Part shown: positions 55,004 through 63,717 of the stretch, in pieces
Numbering within the stretch: position 1 is the first letter of the stretch
Layout of the letters: each line of letters opens with the position of its first letter
Notes under the pieces: model-generated
Told to the model about the DNA's origin: nothing
Seen by the model: the letters and a program-made list of their open reading frames with translations, nothing else
Databases searched by the model: none
Source: Pseudanabaena sp. BC1403
Lineage (GTDB): Bacteria; Cyanobacteriota; Cyanobacteriia; Pseudanabaenales; Pseudanabaenaceae
Reading direction: 5' to 3'
Assembly: GCF_002914585.1 (NCBI RefSeq)
Contig: NZ_PDDM01000025.1
Coordinates: 22,869-86,868, forward strand
Length of the DNA: 64,000 bases
Translations under genes and position numbers: made by a program

Positions 55004-55984
55004 ATGTTGATATCTCGTGCTCCTGTCCGAATTAGTTTCTTTGGTGGAGGAACTGACTATCCTGAATATTTTCTTCAACATGGCGGAGCGGTACTTGCTA
55101 CATCGATTGATAAGTTTTCGTATGTCACAGTTAGTTCCTTCTTGAGTCACCTATTTGATTACTCCACTCGAATTTCTTATCGCAAAGTTGAGTTGGTTAA
55201 CAATATCGATGATATTGAGCATAATATTTATCGTGAATGTCTAAGGTTTTGCGGACTTGAGAAAGATATAGAAATACACCATGTAGCTGACTTACCTGCA
55301 TTTACAGGGCTAGGTTCATCTTCATCTTTTACAGTATCTTTATTGCACGCACTCCATAGCTTTAAAGGCGAATTTATCCGCCCAATTGACTTAGCGTATG
55401 AGGCAATTTATATAGAGCGGCACTTGCTCAAAGATAAAGTCGGATGCCAAGATCAGGTGATGGCTGCTTTGGGAGGATTTAATTTGGTTGAGTTCAAGAC
55501 TGAAGAAGATATCCAAGTAATCCGTGTGCCAATATCACCTCAGCGTTTAGTAGAGTTTGAGAAGCATTTGTTTGTTGTATTTACAGGTATTAAGCGTAAG
55601 GCTGCTGATATTGTCGCCCAGCAGTTACAAAAAGTCTCAGACAATACTCAAATATTAAAATCAATGAGGAGTATGGTTGATCAAGGTTGGGATATTCTTA
55701 CTTCCAATCGATCGCTTTCAGAATTTGGTGAACTTTTACATCAAGCATGGATTGCCAAGAGAAGCCTTGACAGATGTATATCAAATACTGAAATTGATAG
55801 AGTTTATCAAATGGGTAGAGATACTGGTGCCTGGGGAGGTAAACTTTTAGGGGCTGGAGCAGGTGGTTTTATGCTATTTTTTGCACCAATAGAAACACAT
55901 GGTAGTCTACAAAAGGTCTTTGCAAACTACCATGTGCTAGAAATAAAGACTAATTCTCTAGGCTCACAAATAATATTCTCCTAG
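55004..55984 (+). CDS. hddA: D-glycero-alpha-D-manno-heptose 7-phosphate kinase (GHMP kinase)
   Basis: HddA adds a phosphate at C1 of heptose 7-phosphate in the GDP-D,D-heptose pathway. The 326-residue sequence has the subfamily start ISRAPVRISFFGGGTDYPEYF, the GHMP motif ADLPAFTGLGSSSSFTVSLL, KVGCQDQVMAALGGF and the C-terminal GGKLLGAGAGGFMLFF. gmhA and gmhB lie 5-6 kb downstream in the same cluster, which supports the assignment over other GHMP kinases such as fucokinase-like enzymes. The guanylyltransferase HddC is not present in the window. Confidence 0.88.
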   Translation: MLISRAPVRISFFGGGTDYPEYFLQHGGAVLATSIDKFSYVTVSSFLSHLFDYSTRISYRKVELVNNIDDIEHNIYRECLRFCGLEKDIEIHHVADLPAFTGLGSSSSFTVSLLHALHSFKGEFIRPIDLAYEAIYIERHLLKDKVGCQDQVMAALGGFNLVEFKTEEDIQVIRVPISPQRLVEFEKHLFVVFTGIKRKAADIVAQQLQKVSDNTQILKSMRSMVDQGWDILTSNRSLSEFGELLHQAWIAKRSLDRCISNTEIDRVYQMGRDTGAWGGKLLGAGAGGFMLFFAPIETHGSLQKVFANYHVLEIKTNSLGSQIIFS

Positions 55985-56038
55985 CTTAAGATTACTTAAA
56001 AACTGTTATTTAAAAATTACAATCATAAATAAACCCAA

Positions 56039-59029
56039 ATGAAAGTTCTTATTGTAGATTTTGACCTTTTCAATAAAATAGGTGGCGGGCAAACATTTTA
56101 TAGGAATTTAATATTAAAAAATCCCAATATTAGCTTCTACTATTTTAGGGTTTTAGAACAGGCTTCTGAATCTAAGTTAGCTAATGCACATACTATTGCT
56201 TTTCAAGAGAAATATTATCTTAGAGATTACTTACAATTTCATGACTTAACACCACCGCTGTGGATTTATAGAGCATTTGTCAGAGCTAATAACATTGCTT
56301 TTTCTGTCTCTGGACAAAGATTTGATGTTGTAGATTTTCCTGATTATGAGCAGATTGGCACGATGCTTCGTCCTGCTTTCAAACATCACAATGTAGATGT
56401 GGGAAAATTTGTATTGTCAATGCACGGAAATATATCTACATCAATTCGACTGGATTGGTTTAATGCAGGAAAAGTAGATCAGCCTCTGATTTTACAAGAA
56501 AAGATGCAATATAGTGTAGCTGATATCCGATATGGCATCAGTAAGACTTATTTAGAAGAATGGAGGAAGGGGTGTAGTTTACCTTCGTTGTATTTAAATC
56601 CTTTATCTGTTATCTCCTTACCTACACCTCACCTAGCTAAACCCTCTGATAGTAAGCCTAATATCAACTTTGTTGGACGCACAGAAAAGCGTAAAGGACC
56701 AGACATTTTTGTGGAGATTGCTTGGTGGCTTCCTCGATCTATGTATGGAAAAGCTAACATCATTGGTTCTGATAGTTTTGATGCTCTCAGTGAGGTTGGC
56801 TCTGGACTTTTTCTCTATAAGATGATTAACAACAGAATGAAGGGCGCAATATCATTATTGCCAGCAATGAGTCATGATGAACTTAACCAAAAGGTATTCT
56901 CTATTAAATCAGTTGTTATTTTGCCATCAAAATATGACACTCTAAATTTAACAGCGATCGAGTCTTTGTTTTCTGGTTGCCCAACAGTTATTGGTGATGG
57001 TGCTGGGGTTGTTACATTTTTAAGAGAGACTTTTCCAAATATTCCTTTTATAACAATTGATACTAATAATATCTATTCTTGTATTTCAAGTATTTGTGAT
57101 ATTTTAAACAATTATGATGACTACCGTTATCAGCTTGTGGAATTCTTATCTAAGATTTCTTTAGAACCTTTTGCATCAGAAATAGTAGGAATATATTCAA
57201 ATAAATCAGTCTTTGACAGTTCAATATCTGCAACTATGGATTCTTGGTATTCTCTATTAATCAAAGAGAGGAATACTCCTAGTTTAAAGTCAACTATAAT
57301 TGAGGTAATCGCTAACACAAAAATTAAACAATATCTAAAGAGAATAAAACCATTAATCAGGGATCCTAAAAAATTTGCAAAAAGTAGAATCCTATCTTAT
57401 TTAAGTAAGAATAGTTATGAATATCTAAGAATTATTGACCAAGGCTTAAGATCTTTATCATTACCAAATAAATATAGAAATATATTCTTTTTAAGTGAAG
57501 GTAGTAGGGATAAGTTAACAATAAAATTAAAGTCTTGTTGGGAAATTGCTAATGAATATAGCGTTGATCGGGTACGGATCTGGAGGGAAATTGCCAGATT
57601 AGAGAAAGCACGAGGTAATGATATTGTTGCTGCTACTTACTACATAAGGGCTATGCGATCGCTAGGAAGCGATCGATTTGGAGATTTAGCAACAGTTGTA
57701 CCTATATTAAATTCTGGTGGATTTAGCCGTGAAGCACTTGCCGCCGAAGCTATGTACGGTGATGATGCATTAGGTAATGAGAAGTCCAAAACCTTTTTAA
57801 AAGAAGCATTAGCAAACAACAAAATTAATGCAAATTGGGAATATGAATTTATCAGCGATCGCCGACAAGAATCGACCTATAAAGTTTCAATTATAGTATC
57901 GCTCTACAACGCATCTAAAAAACTGCCCCTGTTTCTACAAACCCTGCAATATCAAACACTGATTAAAGCAGGTTTAGTTGAAATTATCTTAGTTGATAGT
58001 GGTTCTAGGTCTGACGAATACAATGCGTATTTAAAAGTTATAGATTCTGTAAATATACCTATTATATTTGCGCGAAGTTTCAATCGTGAAACCATTCAAA
58101 GCGCTTGGAATAGAGGCATATCTCTTTCCCGTTCTCCATACTTAACTTTTTTAGGCGTAGACGAAACGATTACTCCAGAGTGCCTTGAAATTTTATCTGC
58201 TGAGCTAGATGCAGATCCAACTTTAGATTGGGTACAGGCAAACAGTCTCGTCACAAATGTTGATAGCCAAGGAATGTGGGTCAACGATGTCATGACCTAC
58301 GATAGACGTGATTATAAACAGGACTTAGTTTACTTAGAAACTTGCTATTTATCTTGGGTCGGAGCACTATATCGTCGTTCTATTCATGATCGGTTTGGAT
58401 ATTACGATGCAACATTCACTGCCGCAGGAGATACTGAGTTTAAGGGGCGGATATTACCGTTTATTAAAACCAAAGCAATACCAAAAGTCTTAGGTGTTTT
58501 TCGCAACTATCCAGATGAACGGACTACGCAACATCCTAGAGCCGAAATCGAAGATTTACGAGCTTGGTACTTACATCGAACATTAGCTGGAGTTGAATAT
58601 GCTTTTGCTAACCGCGATCCTACTGAAGTAGAAGATTTATTTTATACTTGCTTGCGATATCGCAAGTCATTTTGTGGACATTGGAGTACTGATATTGAGT
58701 ATGCTTATAATTTAGGATGCTTTCTTCAAGAAAGAATACCTCAATCCCCTGTATTGCATTATTTATCTGGCATAAAAGATCTTTTATGCTCTTATCGTTC
58801 TCTAGACTTAATCTCTAAACTATCCAAAACAGCGATCGCTTTTGAACTTTTTAATACAAAGCAAACTATTAAGACATTAGAGCAAGTTCACTTATCCCAA
58901 AGCAATCTGATAATTGAGCCAGTTTATCAAATTTTTAATGACAATCGTCATGAACAACATTCATTCCTATGGCTTACTGATATCACGGCTACACAAAATT
59001 GCTTGCAGAAAACTATAGAGATTTGGTAA
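56039..59029 (+). CDS. bifunctional GT4-GT2 glycosyltransferase fusion, possibly frameshifted at the 3' end
   Basis: The 996-residue protein carries two transferases. Residues 1-400 form a GT-B/GT4 module: VLIVDFDLFNKIGGGQTFYR, INFVGRTEKRKGPDIFVEIA and LNLTAIESLFSGCPTVIGDG. Residues 400-610 are a linker with a short helical segment. From about 615 a GT-A/GT2 module follows: KVSIIVSLYNASKKLPLFLQ, EIILVDSGSRSDEYNAYL, LTFLGVDETITPECLEIL and GDTEFKGRILPF. After residue 988 a second frame reads ENYRDLVIDLTKPCETNIYF and stays open for 54 codons to 59169, so a one-base change may have shortened the protein. It is probably a polymer-assembling enzyme of the cluster. Confidence 0.83.
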   Translation: MKVLIVDFDLFNKIGGGQTFYRNLILKNPNISFYYFRVLEQASESKLANAHTIAFQEKYYLRDYLQFHDLTPPLWIYRAFVRANNIAFSVSGQRFDVVDFPDYEQIGTMLRPAFKHHNVDVGKFVLSMHGNISTSIRLDWFNAGKVDQPLILQEKMQYSVADIRYGISKTYLEEWRKGCSLPSLYLNPLSVISLPTPHLAKPSDSKPNINFVGRTEKRKGPDIFVEIAWWLPRSMYGKANIIGSDSFDALSEVGSGLFLYKMINNRMKGAISLLPAMSHDELNQKVFSIKSVVILPSKYDTLNLTAIESLFSGCPTVIGDGAGVVTFLRETFPNIPFITIDTNNIYSCISSICDILNNYDDYRYQLVEFLSKISLEPFASEIVGIYSNKSVFDSSISATMDSWYSLLIKERNTPSLKSTIIEVIANTKIKQYLKRIKPLIRDPKKFAKSRILSYLSKNSYEYLRIIDQGLRSLSLPNKYRNIFFLSEGSRDKLTIKLKSCWEIANEYSVDRVRIWREIARLEKARGNDIVAATYYIRAMRSLGSDRFGDLATVVPILNSGGFSREALAAEAMYGDDALGNEKSKTFLKEALANNKINANWEYEFISDRRQESTYKVSIIVSLYNASKKLPLFLQTLQYQTLIKAGLVEIILVDSGSRSDEYNAYLKVIDSVNIPIIFARSFNRETIQSAWNRGISLSRSPYLTFLGVDETITPECLEILSAELDADPTLDWVQANSLVTNVDSQGMWVNDVMTYDRRDYKQDLVYLETCYLSWVGALYRRSIHDRFGYYDATFTAAGDTEFKGRILPFIKTKAIPKVLGVFRNYPDERTTQHPRAEIEDLRAWYLHRTLAGVEYAFANRDPTEVEDLFYTCLRYRKSFCGHWSTDIEYAYNLGCFLQERIPQSPVLHYLSGIKDLLCSYRSLDLISKLSKTAIAFELFNTKQTIKTLEQVHLSQSNLIIEPVYQIFNDNRHEQHSFLWLTDITATQNCLQKTIEIW

Positions 59030-59210
59030 TAGATCTAACAAAACCTTGTGAAACAAATATTTATTTTGAATTTTTAAACGGCACTTCTGATCAGACTTTT
59101 GTAATTAAAAATGGAAGAGTATCTCAAATCTTAGAATTTAACAACTTTAAGTCGGCTCCTTACATTTAATTTTGTTTTTTAATTTTATTTTACTGAGGAT
59201 ATAACCATTC

Positions 59211-60413
59211 ATGAACTGTCGTGTTTGTGATTCAACTAATTTAGAACTTGCTGTAGATCTTGGTTCTCAGCCTTGGTGTAATCATTTTCTGAAGTTAGAA
59301 GAAATTGGTAAAGAACCATTTTATCCTCTGCGGGTGCTATATTGCCATGACTGCTCAACAGCCCAGCTAGACTACACCGTAAAGAAAGAAATTATGTTTG
59401 GGAACCACACCTACTTATCGGGTATCACCAAGTCTTTGAGCGATCATTTTAGAACAGTTGCCCAAGATATAGATCAACGCTTTTTTCTGGACATACAAAC
59501 TAAATCTGTCTTAGATATTGGTTCTAACGATGGTACGCAACTAAAGCATTTTCAAGAGCTAGGCTATGAAGTTCTTGGGGTTGAATCTTCAAAAACCACT
59601 GCAAAAATTGCTAATGAATCAGGAATTACAACTCTCAATGAATTCTTCAATCTTGAGTTAGTTCAGAGACTTAACCGTAAATTTCATATAATCAATGCCG
59701 CAGGGGTATTCTTTCATCTTGAAGAACTACACTCTGTAACCGAAGGCATCCGTGAAGCACTTCTAGACAATGGCGTATTTGTCGTACAGTTTCTTTATAT
59801 GAAACGAATTGTCGAAAATTTAGCTTTCGATCAGATCTACCATGAGCATTTACTTTATTACAACCTCAAAAATATTGAAGTACTGCTCAATCGACATAGG
59901 CTAGAAATGTTTGATGCCTATCTTGCACCAATTCATGGTGGTTCAATTGTTGGTTTTGTTACTCACAAGGGCAAGCGTCAAGTTAGCGATCGCTTACAAT
60001 CCTTGCGAAAAGCAGAAATAGATGAACAAAGTAATGAATTTGCCACCTATCTCAAATTTGCTGAACGAATCAAACAGATGAGACTAGAAAATTTAGCTTA
60101 TTTGGAAGCTTCTAAAAAACACGGCAAGAAAATTTTTGGCTTTGGTGCACCAGTAAAAGGAAATACTATGCTGAATTACTTTGGCGTAGGTACTCAATAT
60201 CTAGATTGTTTAGTAGAAAAAAATGAGTTGCGCCGCAACCTATATTCTCCTGGGATGCACATTCCTATTGTTATCGAAAAAGAAGTTTCCAGCTTGCCCA
60301 ATATATACTACGTTCTAGCTTGGAACTTCAAAAAGGAGATTCTTGCTAATAATCAGCATCTAATTGACAAAGGTGTGGAGTTTTACTTCCCTGTCAATCC
60401 ACGGGAGGTCTAG
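59211..60413 (+). CDS. class I C-methyltransferase acting on nucleotide sugars (TylC3-like)
   Basis: The 400-residue protein has the three-part layout of sugar C-methyltransferases. An N-terminal zinc site (CRVCDSTNL and LYCHDCSTAQLDY) is followed by the SAM domain with VLDIGSNDGTQLKHFQELGY and NAAGVFFHLEELHSVTEGI, then the C-terminal Methyltransf_14-like domain with IFGFGAPVKGNTMLNYFG. DQIYHEHLLYYNL holds conserved catalytic His/Tyr residues. Relatives methylate C3 of NDP-keto sugars. A GAGGA precedes the ATG by 11 bases. Its end abuts the ribosome site of the next gene. Confidence 0.88.
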   Translation: MNCRVCDSTNLELAVDLGSQPWCNHFLKLEEIGKEPFYPLRVLYCHDCSTAQLDYTVKKEIMFGNHTYLSGITKSLSDHFRTVAQDIDQRFFLDIQTKSVLDIGSNDGTQLKHFQELGYEVLGVESSKTTAKIANESGITTLNEFFNLELVQRLNRKFHIINAAGVFFHLEELHSVTEGIREALLDNGVFVVQFLYMKRIVENLAFDQIYHEHLLYYNLKNIEVLLNRHRLEMFDAYLAPIHGGSIVGFVTHKGKRQVSDRLQSLRKAEIDEQSNEFATYLKFAERIKQMRLENLAYLEASKKHGKKIFGFGAPVKGNTMLNYFGVGTQYLDCLVEKNELRRNLYSPGMHIPIVIEKEVSSLPNIYYVLAWNFKKEILANNQHLIDKGVEFYFPVNPREV

Positions 60414-60417
60414 GTCA

Positions 60418-61344
60418 ATGGAAATATTAGTTACTGGTGCTACAGGATTTTTAGGAACAGCATTATGTGTTCATTTAGAAAATTTAGGTCATAAAGTTTA
60501 TCGCTTAAACTCTAAAAACTGTGACTTGCAGCAAGGAAATTCGCTATTGAAATTTAATCAAATTGCCTATGATCAAATTTATCATTTAGCCGCCTGGACT
60601 CAAGCGGGTGATTTTTGTTTATATCACCAAGGTGAGCAATGGATTGTTAATCAACGTATAAATACTAACGTCCTTTCTTGGTGGCAGCAATATCAACCAC
60701 AGGCAAAGCTCATCAGTATGGGAACTAGTTGTGCCTACTCTCCAGAATTACCATTAACAGAAGAAAACTATCTAATGGGAATGCCTATAGATAGCTTGTT
60801 TACCTATGCAATGACTAAGCGAATGTTGTATGCAGGACATCTAGCATTACAGAAACAATATGGTTTGAAATATCTTTGCTTAGTGCCTTCAACACTTTAT
60901 GGTCCCGGCTATCATACTGACGGACGACAAATGCATTTTATTTTTGATTTAATTCGCAAAATTATTTGGGCTAAACTCTATGACGAAACAGTAATTCTTT
61001 GGGGAGACGGCAATCAATGCCGCGAAATTGTGTTTGTTGATGACTTTGTTAATATTTCCATACATTTAGCAAATAATATTGACAACCAAATTATAAATAT
61101 TGGAGCGGGTGAAGAGTTTTCAATTAAGTATTTTGCCAAACTAATTTGTGAAAATGTTGGTTATGATTTTGATTTGATCCAGTTTGATACTGAACGGTAT
61201 GTTGGAGCTAAATCTAAATGTTTGGAAGTCCAAAAATTAAGGCACTATATTCCAGATTTAAGTCTGACTTCCTTAGAGTTAGGGCTAGGTAAAACGATTG
61301 ATTGGTTTCGGGAACAAAGACCACAATTTGTGCCAAGAAATTAA
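60418..61344 (+). CDS. NAD-dependent epimerase/dehydratase (extended SDR)
   Basis: The start is set at ATG 60418 because the Rossmann motif (EILVTGATGFLGTALCVHL) begins there and GGGAGGT lies upstream, inside the end of the preceding gene; the longer frame adds 18 residues out of family register. Further motifs are YHLAAWT, SMGTSCAYSPE and YAMTKRML (Y-x3-K), GPGYHTDGRQMHFIFDLIRKI, and WGDGNQCREIVFVDDFVNI. It resembles the GDP-fucose synthase type of epimerase-reductase. About 309 residues. It probably finishes a modified sugar, perhaps a deoxy- or methyl-heptose. Confidence 0.85.
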   Translation: MEILVTGATGFLGTALCVHLENLGHKVYRLNSKNCDLQQGNSLLKFNQIAYDQIYHLAAWTQAGDFCLYHQGEQWIVNQRINTNVLSWWQQYQPQAKLISMGTSCAYSPELPLTEENYLMGMPIDSLFTYAMTKRMLYAGHLALQKQYGLKYLCLVPSTLYGPGYHTDGRQMHFIFDLIRKIIWAKLYDETVILWGDGNQCREIVFVDDFVNISIHLANNIDNQIINIGAGEEFSIKYFAKLICENVGYDFDLIQFDTERYVGAKSKCLEVQKLRHYIPDLSLTSLELGLGKTIDWFREQRPQFVPRN

Positions 61345-61346
61345 TT

Positions 61347-61354
61347 GAGGAGGT
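61347..61354 (+). promoter_or_regulatory. strong ribosome-binding site that fixes a TTG start for gmhA
   Basis: GAGGAGGT lies 4 bases upstream of TTG 61359, after the stop of the preceding gene. The in-frame codons upstream of it overlap that gene and lack such a site, which decides the start. Confidence 0.75.
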
Positions 61355-61358
61355 AATA

Positions 61359-61925
61359 TTGAGTTATTGGATTGAAGATAGGCTGAGTCAAATTAAAGAA
61401 GCTTTTACTGATGATTACTGTGAATCAATTGATGCAGTCACAGATTTGATTGCTCAATGTTTTCAAGATGGTAATATATTATTTATCTGTGGTAACGGTG
61501 GTTCGGCGGCAGATGCTCAGCACATTGCAGCCGAATTCATTGGTCGTTTTTTGCTTGAACGTAAAGGTTTGGCAGCGATATCCCTATCCTCAAACCCTGC
61601 GGTACTTACAGCATGGTCTAACGATCATGAATTTGAGACAGTCTTTTCGCGTCAGCTAGAGGCATTAGGCAAACCAAAGGATATCTTGTGGGCAATTTCT
61701 ACCTCTGGTAAATCTAAAAATGTGGCGCTAGCGCTAGAAACTGCCAAAAAACTAGGAATAACAACCATAGCAATGACGGGAAATAATGGTGGTATTTTAC
61801 AATCTCTAACGGATTATAGTTTATTTGTTGAAGTAGCTCATACACCATTAGTCCAAGAAATTCATGTTATTACCTATCATCGTATTTGCGAACAAGTAGA
61901 GTCTAAACTATTTCCCGAAATATGA
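61359..61925 (+). CDS. gmhA: D-sedoheptulose 7-phosphate isomerase
   Basis: GmhA converts sedoheptulose 7-phosphate to D-glycero-D-manno-heptose 7-phosphate, the first step of heptose synthesis. The 189-residue SIS-domain protein starts at TTG (SYWIEDRLSQIKEAF). It shows FICGNGGSAADAQHIAAEF, LSSNPAVLTAWSNDHEFETVF and AISTSGKSKNVALAL, and EIHVITYHRICEQVE at the C-terminus, all diagnostic. It precedes gmhB by 3 bases and follows an epimerase gene by 14 bases, so the genes form one transcript. Confidence 0.93.
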   Translation: MSYWIEDRLSQIKEAFTDDYCESIDAVTDLIAQCFQDGNILFICGNGGSAADAQHIAAEFIGRFLLERKGLAAISLSSNPAVLTAWSNDHEFETVFSRQLEALGKPKDILWAISTSGKSKNVALALETAKKLGITTIAMTGNNGGILQSLTDYSLFVEVAHTPLVQEIHVITYHRICEQVESKLFPEI

Positions 61926-61928
61926 GCT

Positions 61929-62501
61929 ATGAACTTTATACAAAATGATTCCTCTACTCAATTAACAAAAGCATTATTTTTAGATAGGGATGGTGTCATC
62001 GTTAACTATATTCCTTACCTAAGTCATCCTACTCAAGTAAAAATACCGCAAAAAGCTGGAGAAGCATTAAAAAAATGGCAAGATGCAGGGTATTTATTAA
62101 TAGTAATTACAAACCAATCAGGTGTTGGGCGAGGTTATTTCTCTATGGATATGGTTAACTCAATCCACAATTATATTATTGAAAAATATAGTTTTTTTGG
62201 AGTAACCTTTAAAGAATTTTTGATTTGTCCACATATCCCTTCCGATCAATGTATGTGTCGAAAACCATCTCCAAAAATGATTTTTCAAGCAGCACAGAAA
62301 TATAGCATTGATCTTTCCCATTCTTTCCTTATAGGGGATGCACCTAGTGATATTGAATGTGCTATTAGTGCTGGGTGTAGTGCGATACTTGTACTTACTG
62401 GTAGAGGAGTATTAACAGCAAAGATGCTATCTGGGGATCGCCAAGAATTAGTTTCTGTTTTTAATAGCTTAATAGAAACAGTAGAGATTATAAGAATTTA
62501 G
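61929..62501 (+). CDS. gmhB: D-glycero-D-manno-heptose 1,7-bisphosphate 7-phosphatase
   Basis: GmhB removes the 7-phosphate from heptose 1,7-bisphosphate, after GmhA and HddA. The 190-residue HAD-IIIA protein has motif I FLDRDGVIVNY, TNQSGVGRGYF, the zinc loop CPHIPSDQCMCRKPSP and motif IV FLIGDAPSDIECA. The insertions and Cys/His pattern match the heptose phosphatase rather than the histidinol one. It starts 3 bases after gmhA. Confidence 0.93.
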   Translation: MNFIQNDSSTQLTKALFLDRDGVIVNYIPYLSHPTQVKIPQKAGEALKKWQDAGYLLIVITNQSGVGRGYFSMDMVNSIHNYIIEKYSFFGVTFKEFLICPHIPSDQCMCRKPSPKMIFQAAQKYSIDLSHSFLIGDAPSDIECAISAGCSAILVLTGRGVLTAKMLSGDRQELVSVFNSLIETVEIIRI

Positions 62502-62529
62502 GTTGCTTGAATTAACTAGTTACTAGAAT

Positions 62530-63717
62530 ATGAACAAAGCGAATAGTAATACTATAATGCCTACTCTAGTTTCAGTTGTACCTGACTTGCTCAATGGTCA
62601 AGGTCATGTTTATGAATATCATCAAACTGTAGGCAAAGCTGCTAGCTTAATTGGATATAAACATTTAGTAGCAACATCTCCTGATACCATAATTAATCAA
62701 CTACCAACTAACTGGACCACCTGCCTTGATAGTAACAATCTTGAATGGCAAACTTCCACAATATTCAAAATTTTTAAAATAAAAGATATTTATGACTGGG
62801 CAACTCGATTAGCAAAGTATTTACAAGTGAAAGTAATTCCAGATTCAGGCTATGTGGTAATTTTTTTAGAGAGGTTTGTCATTCCTCATTTATTAGCAAT
62901 TATATTAACTTTATTGTTGATACCTAGAAAAAATTTATCAATTTGGTTACTTTATCGGCGAGATATTCATAATCAAAAAAATCGATTTTTTTATAAATAC
63001 CTTAATAATTTAATTAAATTTTTACTGCCTTCTAAAAAATTTCAATTAATTACGGATAGTGAGCTTTTAAGTAAGTCGCTATCTAGCTATTTCGAGATGC
63101 CAGTAAATGTAGTACCCATCCCGCACACTGAAGTTACACATAGTACTGATACTTTTGCTAAGCCAGATAATGAAATCTTATGTTGGTGGGTTGGCTCGCC
63201 AAGGGAAGAGAAAGGGCTAGATATTATGAAGTTTTTTGCTACTACGGTTTGTAAAAGTGCTAATAAAATATGTGTATTAGCAGCTAAAAGCTCTGTAATA
63301 CCTGCGGTTACAGGTGGAGTAAGAGTCCAACTAATTGAAGATATTCTGTCAAGATCTGATTATCTAAAGTGGCTATTAACTTGCGATATTTGTCTAATGC
63401 CCTATAAATCTTTTGATTATCGAGAAAGAACATCAGGTATATTTACAGAATGTGTAATAGCAGGGAAGATCCCTGTGGTTATGAGTAATACTTGGATGGC
63501 ATCAGAGCTTTCTAAATATCATTTAGAAGATTTAATCATAGATTGGCAAGTTCCTATTAGTGATATGGATAAAATAGTAGGATTTACAAAAGATTCATAC
63601 ATCAGAGAAAAGTTAAATTGTATGCAAAGAGAGTATGGAGAATTTCATAGCTTACAGGGATATGCAAATAAAATAAAAATGATATATAGTCTAACTAGTG
63701 ATTCTTTTAGTGATTAA
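62530..63717 (+). CDS. putative GT4-type glycosyltransferase
   Basis: The 395-residue protein appears to have a GT-B fold. The N-terminal part (VSVVPDLLNGQGHVYEYHQTVG) is followed by a hydrophobic segment (FVIPHLLAIILTLLLIP, possibly membrane-associated). The donor half includes LCWWVGSPREEKGLDI and the donor-site-like DICLMPYKSFDYRERTSGI with FTECVIAGKIPVVMSNT. The match to GT4 is moderate. It is the last complete gene of the cluster. Confidence 0.7.
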   Translation: MNKANSNTIMPTLVSVVPDLLNGQGHVYEYHQTVGKAASLIGYKHLVATSPDTIINQLPTNWTTCLDSNNLEWQTSTIFKIFKIKDIYDWATRLAKYLQVKVIPDSGYVVIFLERFVIPHLLAIILTLLLIPRKNLSIWLLYRRDIHNQKNRFFYKYLNNLIKFLLPSKKFQLITDSELLSKSLSSYFEMPVNVVPIPHTEVTHSTDTFAKPDNEILCWWVGSPREEKGLDIMKFFATTVCKSANKICVLAAKSSVIPAVTGGVRVQLIEDILSRSDYLKWLLTCDICLMPYKSFDYRERTSGIFTECVIAGKIPVVMSNTWMASELSKYHLEDLIIDWQVPISDMDKIVGFTKDSYIREKLNCMQREYGEFHSLQGYANKIKMIYSLTSDSFSD

